In this document: in pieces, positions 1 through 7,853 of the stretch | How the letters are laid out: every line of letters begins with the position of its first letter | Numbering within the stretch: position 1 is the stretch's first letter | Origin: Firm-13 sp964579245 | Lineage (GTDB): Bacteria > Bacillota > Clostridia > Saccharofermentanales > Saccharofermentanaceae | Assembly: GCA_964579245.1 (NCBI GenBank) | Contig: CAZOFY010000033.1 | Location: forward strand, 1-24,288 | DNA length: 24,288 nt | Direction: 5' to 3' | Notes under the pieces: generated by a model | Seen by the model: the letters and a program-made list of their open reading frames with translations, nothing else | The model's database searches: none | What the model was told of the DNA's origin: nothing | Made by a program: the position numbers and the translations under genes

Positions 1-66
1 TTCTTCTTCCATTCGAACTTTTGGGAATCGATGTTCTAAGATCCAACTATTTATTACCATATTCAT
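1..66 (-). CDS. Possible N-terminal fragment of a minus-strand gene, off the left edge
   Basis: On the minus strand an ATG at 66 (or 60, same frame) opens a frame that stays open to the window edge, about 22 codons, with a peptide that reads like a normal protein start (it contains WILEHRFPKVRMEEE). The ribosome site is weak: only a GAGA-like stretch lies upstream. If real, the gene is divergent from the symporter at 183, and the roughly 115 bases between them would hold both promoters. It is too short to assign to any family, and a 22-codon open frame can occur by chance. Confidence 0.25.
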   Translation of the reverse strand, partial: MNMVINSWILEHRFPKVRMEEE

Positions 67-182
67 TTCTCATATCAAAAATTCCCTAGAAAGCATTGAT
101 TCTTTTTCTTTCTTTGTTACTATGTAAAAGTAGTCTTTTTTCAATGTAGCACCCGTAATCGGGCAGAAGGATGGTAGGGGAT

Positions 183-1808
183 ATGGGTCAAGTAGGGCTT
201 AGTATTGCATTTATCGCAGTTTTTTTCATTATCACCATAGCAATTGGTATTTATGCCAGAAAACACACCGGAAATGTCAAATCATTTATTCTTGGCGGTC
301 GGACGGTCGGACCCTGGTTAACTGCATTTGCTTATGGCACCACCTATTTTTCCGCAGTTGTTTTTATCGGATATTCGGGTCGGTTTGGATGGGCCTTTGG
401 TATGTCGGCCGTCTGGATCGGATTGGGGAACGCCCTGATCGGCAGCTTTTTAGTATGGAAAGTCATGGGACGAAGGACTCGTATCATGACGAAGCATCTG
501 GAAGCTACGACGATGCCGGAATTTTTCGGCAAGAGATATGACAGTAAGGCACTTCAGATTGTGGCCAGCCTGATTGTTTTTATTTTCCTGATTCCTTATT
601 CCTCCTCGGTATTTAATGGTTTGTCGTATCTTCTTACATCGGCCTTGGGTCTTAAGTATGTACCGAACGGATTTGAGATGATTATTGTTGGTATGTGCCT
701 TTTGACGGCCGCTTATGTCATTCTTGGCGGTTATATGTCAACGGCAATCAATGACTTTTTCCAGGGAATCATCATGCTTGCCGGAATTATTCTGGTTATT
801 GCATCTGTCCTCAATTACAGCGGCGGATACATGCAGGCTGTAACAGATATGTCGAAGTTTGCCGCGCCGAACCTGGATATGCAAGGAGCTTATACATCCT
901 TTTTCGGACCCGAGCCGCTAAATCTTCTCGGTGTTGTTATTTTGACCTCGCTTGGTTGTTGGGGACTCCCGCAAATGGTACATAAGTTCTACTCGATCAA
1001 GGATGAGAAGGCGATCGAATACGGCACGATCATTTCAACTGTATTTGCAATCGTTATCTCTGTCGGCTCCTATTTCCTCGGCAGCTTCGGCCGTGTTGTA
1101 CTCACAGGTAATGAAGTCCCTACGAACGCTGACGGTGACGTGCTTTTTGACCAGATCGTACCGCGTCTTCTCGATAAGTCGGTTCCTGCGGTTCTTATAG
1201 CCGTCGTTGTTGTCCTGGTCTTATCGGCTTCCATGTCAACACTTTCCTCCCTGGTCCTCACCTCGAGCTCGTCATTGACTCTGGACCTGATCAGCGGGAA
1301 CGTTGTAAAAGAAATGTCCGAGAAGAAGAAGGTGTTGTCAATCCGAATTTTCCTCGGAGTTTTTATCATTGTATCCGGCGCGTTGGCCATTTATTCGTAC
1401 CGGACCCAGAATCTGTATATCACAAAGCTGATGTCTATTTCCTGGGGCGCTCTGGCGGGATCTTTCCTCGCACCATTTCTCTATGGTCTTTTCTGGAAAA
1501 AGGTTACAAAGGCAGCCGTATGGGCCAGTTTTATCGGTGGTGTAGGCATAACTGTGACGCATTTGATTCTGTCGAACGGAAAAATATTCGGGCATGGATT
1601 TACCTTTCCGACAGGTCTTCCGATCAATCTTGCTTCTCCGATTAACGCCGGCGCTTTCGCAATGATTTTTGGACTTATCATCGTCCCGGTCGTCTCCCTG
1701 ATTACACCTAAGATCTCAAAGAAAGTCGTTGATCATGCATTTGAGGGATATGATATAGCGATTTCCGTCAGCCAGAAAAAGATGCTTCCGCAAGATACGA
1801 TCAAGTAA
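183..1808 (+). CDS. Sodium:solute symporter (SSS family)
   Basis: This is a polytopic membrane protein of about 541 residues with the character of the sodium:solute symporter family (proline, pantothenate and sugar carriers), which couple Na+ entry to solute uptake. Hydrophobic segments run almost the whole length, about 13 as is usual for the family. The N-terminal region has the SSS-like stretch FILGGRTVGPWLTAFAYGTT followed by YFSAVVFIGYSGRFG, and a conserved-looking TAAYVILGGYMSTAINDFFQ lies near residue 180-200. The C-terminus is short and hydrophilic. An ATG at 171 is in frame, but the AGAAGG at 165-170 touches it directly; ATG 183 leaves room for that site, so I prefer 183. The gene is monocistronic, followed by a strong terminator. 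The substrate cannot be read from sequence; proline or another small organic solute is only a guess. Confidence 0.88.
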   Translation: MGQVGLSIAFIAVFFIITIAIGIYARKHTGNVKSFILGGRTVGPWLTAFAYGTTYFSAVVFIGYSGRFGWAFGMSAVWIGLGNALIGSFLVWKVMGRRTRIMTKHLEATTMPEFFGKRYDSKALQIVASLIVFIFLIPYSSSVFNGLSYLLTSALGLKYVPNGFEMIIVGMCLLTAAYVILGGYMSTAINDFFQGIIMLAGIILVIASVLNYSGGYMQAVTDMSKFAAPNLDMQGAYTSFFGPEPLNLLGVVILTSLGCWGLPQMVHKFYSIKDEKAIEYGTIISTVFAIVISVGSYFLGSFGRVVLTGNEVPTNADGDVLFDQIVPRLLDKSVPAVLIAVVVVLVLSASMSTLSSLVLTSSSSLTLDLISGNVVKEMSEKKKVLSIRIFLGVFIIVSGALAIYSYRTQNLYITKLMSISWGALAGSFLAPFLYGLFWKKVTKAAVWASFIGGVGITVTHLILSNGKIFGHGFTFPTGLPINLASPINAGAFAMIFGLIIVPVVSLITPKISKKVVDHAFEGYDIAISVSQKKMLPQDTIK

Positions 1809-1827
1809 TTCAATAACCATATCAGAG

Positions 1828-1884
1828 AAAAAGAACATGTCGCGGATCAACCTGATGTTGTCCGAAAGTGCATGTTCTTTTTTT
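1828..1884 (+). terminator. Intrinsic terminator after the symporter
   Basis: AAAAAGAACATG (1828-1839) pairs perfectly with CATGTTCTTTTT (1871-1882), and the T-run continues to 1885. The interior contains a second stem, CGGATCAAC (1843-1851) with GTTGTCCG (1857-1864), one T bulged, loop CTGAT. The result is a long two-part hairpin. The A-tract on its left side means it could also terminate minus-strand transcription. Confidence 0.85.
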
Positions 1885-1906
1885 TCGATAAATGAATGGC
1901 TTGTGT

Positions 1907-1912
1907 TATACT
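1907..1912 (+). promoter_or_regulatory. Extended -10 promoter for the iorA operon
   Basis: TGTTATACT at 1904-1912 is an extended -10 element (TGn plus TATACT). The -35 position falls at the end of the upstream terminator T-run and is a poor match, as is common with extended -10 promoters. Transcription would start near 1919, about 30 bases before the iorA start. Confidence 0.55.
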
Positions 1913-1948
1913 GACTGAGAGAAATTTATAGTAAAGGTGGGGTTCACA

Positions 1949-3721
1949 TTGAAGGAAATCCTTTTGGGAAATGAAGCAGTTGCACGCGGCGTATACGAGG
2001 CCGGTGTCAAGCTTGTATCATCATACCCGGGTACACCAAGTACCGAGATTACAGAGTCTGTAGCTCAGTACGAACGTGTGTATTGTGAGTGGGCGACAAA
2101 CGAGAAGGTAGGAGCTGAAGTTGCTATCGGAGCATCTATTCGCGGAGCACGTGCTTTGACATGTATGAAGCATGTTGGTGTGAATGTTGCTGCAGACCCG
2201 CTTTTTACCGCATCTTATACGGGGGTGAACGGCGGACTTGTTTTTGCCGTTGCAGATGATCCCGGCATGCATAGCTCGCAGAACGAACAGGATAGTCGAA
2301 ATTACGCAAGAGCGGCAAAGGTGCCGATGTTGGAGCCGTCTGACAGTCAGGAATGCAAAGATTTTCTGATCAAGGCATTTGAGCTATCCGAGACATATGA
2401 TACGCCTGTTATGCTTCGTCTGCACACTAGAGTGTCTCATTCCAGATCGATTGTTTCTTGTGACGAACCGAGTGAGATCGTCCTTCGACCCTATGAGAAG
2501 AACCTGGACAAATACGTTATGATGCCGGGAATGGCGATCAAACGCCATATTTTCGTCGAGGACCGAATGACTCGTATGTCTAAAGATGCTTCTTCCAGTC
2601 CGTCAGAGATCGGCATGCATAAAGAGAAGATCCGATCCTCGGCTATCGGAATTATTACTTCCGGAGCCGCATATCAATATGTTGAAGAAGCTCTTCCCGG
2701 CGCGAGTGTATTGAAGCTTGGCCTGATTTGGCCTCTGCCTCTTGACTTGATTCGACGCTTTGCTTCCAAGGTGGGGCGACTCGTGGTTGTTGAAGAGCTT
2801 GATCCGTTTCTGGAAACAGAAATTCGCGCCGCCGGTATTCCTTGCGAGGGTAAATCGCTTTTTACGCTCCAGGGTGAATATTCCGCGACGATGATACGCA
2901 AGGCTCTTTCAGAGGAAGCGAGTCCTGAGCTTGCTGTCGGAAGCGCGACTCTTCCCTCAGCTCCTGGAAGACCTCCTGTCATGTGTGCAGGATGCCCTCA
3001 TAAGGGACTGTTCTTAGCCTTATCAAGGATGAAGCTTCAGGTTGCCGGAGATATCGGCTGTTACACATTAGGCGCTCTGCCTCCGACATCCTCAATGGAT
3101 GCCTGCGTTTGTATGGGAGCTTCTATCGGTATGGCGCACGGCTTTGACAAGGCGACAGACAAAGATGCATCAAGAAACACAGTTGCCGTATTGGGTGACT
3201 CGACATTTTTACACTCCGGTATCACGAACATCGTGAACGCGGTATACAACCAAAGCGCAATCACCGTTCTGATTCTTGATAATTCAATTACGGGTATGAC
3301 CGGTCATCAGCAGAATGCATCGACAGGATTAAGCATCCGATTACGTCCGGCCCCATCAATCAATTTTGAAGCACTTTGCGCCAGTCTCGGTGTCAATTCA
3401 ATCCGTGTGGTTGATCCTGCCGATACCTTTGGCTGCCAGAAGGTGATCAGGGAAGAGCTGGACAAAGACTGTGTCTCTGTCATTATTGCCAGACGACCTT
3501 GTGCTTTAGTCCCGACGGGAAGGGCCGTCAAGGGACAACACGTTTCAGTGGATTATAATGCTTGCAAAGCATGCGGTGCTTGCATTCGAATGATGTGTCC
3601 GGCTCTTCTCGAAGGTTCTGACAAGAAACCGGTCATAGACGAGGAGACATGTAATTCGTGCGGGCTTTGTGTGAATCTTTGCAAGTTCAATGCATTGAGC
3701 AGGGAGGGGGAGAACATATGA
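1949..3721 (+). CDS. iorA: Indolepyruvate:ferredoxin oxidoreductase, alpha subunit
   Basis: This is the large, TPP- and Fe-S-containing subunit of indolepyruvate ferredoxin oxidoreductase, which converts indolepyruvate and other aryl pyruvates plus CoA to arylacetyl-CoA, CO2 and reduced ferredoxin in the cytoplasm. The protein starts with the family opening LLGNEAVARG..YEAGV and SSYPGTPSTEI. The TPP-binding part contains GDSTFLHSGITNIVNAVYN followed by LDNSITGMTGHQ. The C-terminus carries two 4Fe-4S motifs: CKACGACIRMMCP from residue 539 (four residues before the last Cys, which I recall as usual for this family) and CNSCGLCVNLCK. The length, about 590 residues, fits. I choose TTG at 1949 as the start because AAAGGTGG (1933-1940) sits 8 bases upstream; the GTG at 1937 lies inside that ribosome site. 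It overlaps iorB by 4 bases. Confidence 0.95.
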   Translation: MKEILLGNEAVARGVYEAGVKLVSSYPGTPSTEITESVAQYERVYCEWATNEKVGAEVAIGASIRGARALTCMKHVGVNVAADPLFTASYTGVNGGLVFAVADDPGMHSSQNEQDSRNYARAAKVPMLEPSDSQECKDFLIKAFELSETYDTPVMLRLHTRVSHSRSIVSCDEPSEIVLRPYEKNLDKYVMMPGMAIKRHIFVEDRMTRMSKDASSSPSEIGMHKEKIRSSAIGIITSGAAYQYVEEALPGASVLKLGLIWPLPLDLIRRFASKVGRLVVVEELDPFLETEIRAAGIPCEGKSLFTLQGEYSATMIRKALSEEASPELAVGSATLPSAPGRPPVMCAGCPHKGLFLALSRMKLQVAGDIGCYTLGALPPTSSMDACVCMGASIGMAHGFDKATDKDASRNTVAVLGDSTFLHSGITNIVNAVYNQSAITVLILDNSITGMTGHQQNASTGLSIRLRPAPSINFEALCASLGVNSIRVVDPADTFGCQKVIREELDKDCVSVIIARRPCALVPTGRAVKGQHVSVDYNACKACGACIRMMCPALLEGSDKKPVIDEETCNSCGLCVNLCKFNALSREGENI

Positions 3722-4368
3722 CAGACGTCCTTAAAAAAGATACAGATCTTCAATATTCTAACCTTTCTGATCTTCGCATGAACATCGTTCTTGCCGGAGT
3801 CGGCGGTCAAGGAACCCTGATAGCGGGAAAGCTGATGGGAATCATCGCGATGAAGCTTGATCTGGATGTCAAGGTTTCTGAGGTCCATGGAATGAGTCAA
3901 CGCGGCGGATCTGTCATCACATATGTCCGTATCGGCAAGAAAGTATATTCTCCGATTATAGAAGCCGGAACAGCAGACTTCGTGCTGTGCTTTGAGGAAC
4001 TCGAAGGGCTCCGCTGGGCCAGCCTCCTGAAGAGAGACGGTAAGATGCTGATAAACAGTCAGCAAATCAAGCCTTTGCCGGTATTGATGGGTAAGGTGCA
4101 GTATCCGCAAGAGATACACGCTGAAATATCAGCGGCGACTGCAGGCAACGCAATTGTGGAAGAGTTTGACGCGCTGTCTGCTGCCAGAGATGCCGGGAGC
4201 GCCCGGGCTGTTAATATGGTCATGCTTGGTGCGCTATCTCACTATTCGGATATCCCGGTGGATTTATGGGAAGAAGCGATTGCCGAAGCATTTGCTTCGA
4301 AGGTAAAACTGATTCCCATGAACCAGAAGGCTTTTCATATGGGAAGGAATCTAATGTCAAAAAAATAA
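3718..4368 (+). CDS. iorB: Indolepyruvate:ferredoxin oxidoreductase, beta subunit
   Basis: This is the small subunit of the same enzyme, of the pyruvate-ferredoxin-oxidoreductase gamma-domain type. The protein has LAGVGGQGTLIAGKLMG around residues 24-40 and the diagnostic VHGMSQRGGSVITYVRIG. Length is 216 residues, slightly longer than usual because of a ~20-residue N-terminal extension before MNIVLAGVGGQG. The start at 3718 is supported by GGGAGGGGG at about 3701-3709 and by an ATGA overlap with the iorA stop. The internal ATG at 3778 has no ribosome site. Both subunits lie adjacent, so a complete heterodimer is encoded. The arylacetyl-CoA ligase gene often found beside iorAB is not in this window. 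Confidence 0.94.
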   Translation: MTDVLKKDTDLQYSNLSDLRMNIVLAGVGGQGTLIAGKLMGIIAMKLDLDVKVSEVHGMSQRGGSVITYVRIGKKVYSPIIEAGTADFVLCFEELEGLRWASLLKRDGKMLINSQQIKPLPVLMGKVQYPQEIHAEISAATAGNAIVEEFDALSAARDAGSARAVNMVMLGALSHYSDIPVDLWEEAIAEAFASKVKLIPMNQKAFHMGRNLMSKK

Positions 4369-4370
4369 GC

Positions 4371-4376
4371 TATAAT
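4371..4376 (+). promoter_or_regulatory. Possible -10 element before the ACT gene
   Basis: A perfect TATAAT lies just after the iorB stop. No convincing -35 box is found 16-18 bases upstream and there is no TGn extension. It may allow internal initiation for the ACT gene, but it could be chance in an AT-rich gap. Confidence 0.3.
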
Positions 4377-4427
4377 GGAAACACAATATTGGCTTGAATC
4401 AACAAGAAAAAAGGAGGATCTTTACAT

Positions 4428-4859
4428 ATGCTGGTGAAGCAAATCAACGTTTTTCTTGAAAACCAATCCGGACGCCTTGCCGAGGTCACAAGAACTCTCG
4501 GAGAGAACAATATCGATATTCGGGCACTGTACATAGCAGATACGACCGAATACGGTATTTTAAGGATGATTGTCGATAAGCCCGAGGCTGCGGTTGAAAT
4601 ACTGACCAAGGCCGACTTTACTGTAAGCAGCACCCCGGTCATTGCGATTGCGATCGCAGATAAGCCAGGTACGTTGGACCACGCCCTTTCTGTTCTTACG
4701 GAAGGCGCTTTATCTTTGGAGTATTTATACGCCTATGTGGGCAGAACGTCGAACGATGCGGTTGTCGTCATTCGTGTCCACGATCCCTCTTTGGCTCTTC
4801 AGAAGCTCGGTGAGGCCGGTATTCGAGTACTGTCATCCGAGGAGGTCTACGGAATCTGA
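4428..4859 (+). CDS. Double ACT-domain protein (amino-acid sensor)
   Basis: This small cytoplasmic protein of 143 residues consists of two ACT repeats. The first, about residues 1-68, has the pattern QINVFLENQSGRLAEVTRTL and NIDIRALYIADTTEYGILR. The second, about 70-140, has IAIADKPGTLDHALSVLTEG and a YAYVGRTSNDAVVVIRV strand. ACT domains bind amino acids and usually regulate a partner enzyme or transport; no catalytic domain is attached here. Stand-alone double-ACT proteins of this kind are commonly found beside iorAB, so it probably senses an aromatic amino acid or a related product (inference). A strong AAAGGAGG lies about 8 bases before ATG 4428. Its TGA overlaps the ATG of the next gene as TGATG. 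Confidence 0.88.
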   Translation: MLVKQINVFLENQSGRLAEVTRTLGENNIDIRALYIADTTEYGILRMIVDKPEAAVEILTKADFTVSSTPVIAIAIADKPGTLDHALSVLTEGALSLEYLYAYVGRTSNDAVVVIRVHDPSLALQKLGEAGIRVLSSEEVYGI

Positions 4860-6145
4860 TGTTGAATCCATATCGTGCGTACGGCGTATCAGACCGCGTA
4901 TATTCTATGTCTCTGGAGGCTGTTCAGCGATCTTCTTCCGTTTTTGCCGAGATCGAATACCGCAGAGAGATTAACCAGCTTCGCGTTATGCAGGCGTTTT
5001 GGAATGCCAGAATATCGGATACGCATTTTCACGCGTCAACGGGCTACGGATATGATGACGCAGGTCGTGAGAAAATCGAGCAGATGTATGCGGAGATATT
5101 TGGAGCTGAAGCAGCCTATGTACGTGTCCAGATAAGTTCCGGTACACAGGCGATAGCCATGTGTCTATTTGGCGTTTTGAGACCCGGAGACGAGCTTTTA
5201 TCTGTTACGGGCAAGCCATATGATTCTCTTGGAGACACGATTGGTAGATTGACGTCTGACCATTCCGAAGATGTTGGTTCACTCGCCGATTTCGGAATTG
5301 CATTCCGATCGGTTTCCCTGCTCGATAACGGATCGCCTGACCTTCGCTCGATATCTGCCGCGATAACGGATCAGACGCGTATGGTCTATATTCAGAAATC
5401 ACGAGGCTATACCACAAGAAGAAGCTTAAGAGAAGAAGATCTGACCGCCATCATTCGCTGCGTTCGCGAAAAGAAGCCGGACACAGTTGTTTTTGTTGAT
5501 AATTGCTACGGTGAATTTGTTGAACTTCAGGAGCCTTGTGCTTTGGGAGCGGATCTGTGTGCCGGTTCTCTGATCAAGAATCCGGGAGCCGGTATCTGTC
5601 CTTCCGGCGGATACATTGCGGGTAAGAAGGAATATGTTGAGAAGGCGGCAGCCAGAGCGTCTGCTCCGGGGCTTGGAAGTCACGTAGGACCCAGCCTTGG
5701 CTTCAACCGGGCGATTGCCCAAGGCCTTTTCTTGGCACCGCATATTGTTTGTGAATGTATGAAAGGTGCTGTCTTTGCGGCTACACTGTTTGAAGATGCC
5801 GGACTGTCCTGTTCTCCGGGATCAACCGATCTTCGAGGAGATATTGTTCAGAGTATTCAATTTCCTAATGAAGAGCAGCTGCTCGGGTTTTGCCGAATCA
5901 TTCAGGCATCCTCACCTGTTGACTCCTTTGTTTCACCGGAGCCATGGGAGATGCCGGGTTACGACTGCCCTGTCGTTATGGCCGCCGGAACGTTTATTCA
6001 GGGATCATCCGTGGAGCTCTCCGCTGACGGGCCAATCAAGCCGCCATTTCTTGCATATATGCAGGGCGGTTTGGTTTTCGAGCAGACAAAGCTGGCGGTT
6101 ATGCGCGCCGTAGAGAAACTGGGGGCTCAGAACCATGCCGGATAA
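4859..6145 (+). CDS. PLP-dependent methionine gamma-lyase-like protein (YnbB family)
   Basis: This 428-residue fold type I PLP enzyme matches the methionine gamma-lyase-like family that includes B. subtilis YnbB, historically labelled aluminium resistance protein. Family features are ISDTHFHASTGYGYDDAGRE near residue 52-71, VQISSGTQAIAMCLFGVLRPGDELL (phosphate-binding loop side), VFVDNCYGEFVE with the PLP-ring aspartate, and GSLIKNPGAGICPSGGYIAG in which Lys240 is the predicted Schiff-base lysine, followed by SHVGPSLGFNR. Cys/Met C-S lyase activity is predicted from family; the true substrate is unproven. The start ATG shares the A of the preceding stop (TGATG). The end overlaps the next gene by 11 bases. 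Its place behind an amino-acid sensor and IorAB fits amino-acid catabolism. Confidence 0.9.
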   Translation: MLNPYRAYGVSDRVYSMSLEAVQRSSSVFAEIEYRREINQLRVMQAFWNARISDTHFHASTGYGYDDAGREKIEQMYAEIFGAEAAYVRVQISSGTQAIAMCLFGVLRPGDELLSVTGKPYDSLGDTIGRLTSDHSEDVGSLADFGIAFRSVSLLDNGSPDLRSISAAITDQTRMVYIQKSRGYTTRRSLREEDLTAIIRCVREKKPDTVVFVDNCYGEFVELQEPCALGADLCAGSLIKNPGAGICPSGGYIAGKKEYVEKAAARASAPGLGSHVGPSLGFNRAIAQGLFLAPHIVCECMKGAVFAATLFEDAGLSCSPGSTDLRGDIVQSIQFPNEEQLLGFCRIIQASSPVDSFVSPEPWEMPGYDCPVVMAAGTFIQGSSVELSADGPIKPPFLAYMQGGLVFEQTKLAVMRAVEKLGAQNHAG

Positions 6146-7853
6146 TCGAGATCAAACAGGAAGAAAGAGACCTTCGGCGAACCGCCCATCCTCGGGTGGA
6201 CGCGGTGCGGAGCCGTCCCGTAAACAACAGCAAGACGCGACTTTGAGAAATAAGACCAGTAAAGGTAAAATAAAAAAGCCTTCGTATCCTGGTGAGACGG
6301 CTCATGGCATAGCGTCTGATAAAGACTCGCCTAAGGCTCAGCAGCGTCGAAGATCTCCTGACAGGAAACCGAAGACAGATCCGAGAGTGCGAACGAATCT
6401 CATGAATCCTAACCATCAGAATACAGAAGCAGGCAGACAACCGACTCTTTTTTCTTCCGGACAGACAGTGAATCAGGACCGAGGGGCGGATCCCGGGTAT
6501 GAACGCCAATCCCGGGCAATCGCCGAGAAAGATAACGGTCAGGGCCGGCGCGCACCGATCAGCAGGATCGACCACTTGCGAAACGTTAACCGGAAGCGAA
6601 CACTTTATCGAGCCTTTTTTCTTTGGGTGGTTGTTCTTCTGTTTATGGTTGTTGCTGCTGCCGCTATTTTGTATGTGACGGACTATGTCGCTCCGAAGCC
6701 GCATTATGCCTTTGTGACATCAGGGACGATCGAACATACCCTGGGAACGTCCGCCTTAATCATTCGAGATGAAAGTGTATTTATGTCACCTACAGAGGGA
6801 TCCCTCGTTACAATGGCGCTAGAAGGCAGCCGTGTATCAAAAGACCAGCTTGTCGCGATGGTTATTCCCGATGGTGCGGAATCAACAACAGACTCTTTGA
6901 ACCAAGTACAAATGCAGATTGCCCAAAGACAGAGGATGCTTCTGGATGCCGGTAAAGGCTCCGGTGCTCAGGCTTTTTTTGATGAAGCGGATAACAACAT
7001 GTCTCCTATTATCAATATGATCCGCCATGATTCGCTTACAGGATCCATGACGAATCTCGTCTCGTACTCCTCTTCGATACAAGTTCTCATGGATAAGCGT
7101 GACTTCATGATGCAGACAGTTGATTTTCAAGACGAAGAGCTTAATGCGCTTCATACTCAGAAGGCCTCTCTCGAGAAGGCTCTTTCGTCCAATGCCGATG
7201 ATTTTCGCGCGGAGATACCCGGTATTGTATCATTTAAGCTCGATGGGTTTGAGGGACAACTCTCATCTTCGTCTGTTGCTACAATAACGCCGGAGGAGCT
7301 TGAACAGTATTTAGCGTCGTCAGAAGGTTCCATGATGAGTAAAATTAAAGTGGAAGAAAATACCTCGGTATTTCGAATTTGTCAAAATGCGGAACAATTC
7401 TTTGTCACAGTCATTGAGGGGTATTCAGTCACCGATCTTCCGATAAATTCGACGGTCGCCATTCGCGTGACTGCAGAAGGACTCGTCATTCCTGACTGTA
7501 AGATCATACGTTCTATCCAGAGCTCCCAAGGTGTCTTTGTCGTTCTGCATACGACTTCAAGTGTTGAACGTTTGCTGGACAGGCGAACGATTGAAATTGA
7601 GCTGATCAGGAAGTCCACCAGTGGATACCGTGTTCCGATAGCATCACTCATTGATGTGGATTATACAACCGGATATGCTCAAATGATGTATAACGCTTCA
7701 GGATATGCCAGACTCGTGACTGTCAAGGTCATGGATTATGATCGTGAATATGCGATTATTGAGCCGGCCGAAGGATTTGACTATCCGAATGACAGTACAA
7801 TAATTATAACGAATCCGGAAACGATTTCTGAAGGTGAGAAGGTGGAACAGTGA
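6135..7853 (+). CDS. HlyD-like membrane-anchored protein with long basic N-terminal tail
   Basis: This is a 572-residue protein in three parts. Residues 1-160 are hydrophilic, rich in Arg, Lys, Gln, Ser and Pro, and probably disordered and cytoplasmic. Residues about 161-181 form one transmembrane helix (FFLWVVVLLFMVVAAAAILY). The rest is extracellular and resembles HlyD-type adaptors: a lipoyl-like half-motif (FVTSGTIEHTLGTSALIIRD, then EGSLVTMALEGSRVSKDQLVAMV), two predicted helical stretches around 255-275 and 315-350, and C-terminal beta-rich segments. Similar proteins are known next to yggS and sepF in Clostridia. No ABC or RND transporter gene is adjacent, so an efflux role is unsupported; an envelope or division-related role is a guess. 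GGGGG at 6120-6124 precedes the ATG, and the stop overlaps yggS as TGATG. Confidence 0.75.
   Translation: MPDNRDQTGRKRPSANRPSSGGRGAEPSRKQQQDATLRNKTSKGKIKKPSYPGETAHGIASDKDSPKAQQRRRSPDRKPKTDPRVRTNLMNPNHQNTEAGRQPTLFSSGQTVNQDRGADPGYERQSRAIAEKDNGQGRRAPISRIDHLRNVNRKRTLYRAFFLWVVVLLFMVVAAAAILYVTDYVAPKPHYAFVTSGTIEHTLGTSALIIRDESVFMSPTEGSLVTMALEGSRVSKDQLVAMVIPDGAESTTDSLNQVQMQIAQRQRMLLDAGKGSGAQAFFDEADNNMSPIINMIRHDSLTGSMTNLVSYSSSIQVLMDKRDFMMQTVDFQDEELNALHTQKASLEKALSSNADDFRAEIPGIVSFKLDGFEGQLSSSSVATITPEELEQYLASSEGSMMSKIKVEENTSVFRICQNAEQFFVTVIEGYSVTDLPINSTVAIRVTAEGLVIPDCKIIRSIQSSQGVFVVLHTTSSVERLLDRRTIEIELIRKSTSGYRVPIASLIDVDYTTGYAQMMYNASGYARLVTVKVMDYDREYAIIEPAEGFDYPNDSTIIITNPETISEGEKVEQ

Noticed and set aside
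152..163. Small palindrome CCCGTAATCGGG just before the symporter ribosome site
   Set aside because: Only a 4-bp stem; too small to claim as a regulatory element.
3553..4119. Minus-strand frame of 188 codons opposite iorA and iorB
   Set aside because: Antisense shadow of two strongly supported genes; no ribosome site and no recognisable family features.
6099..6704. Minus-strand frame of about 200 codons opposite the HlyD-like basic tail
   Set aside because: Its Arg/Ser/Leu-rich product is what one expects from the complement of a basic low-complexity region, and the plus-strand gene is well anchored by overlaps on both sides.
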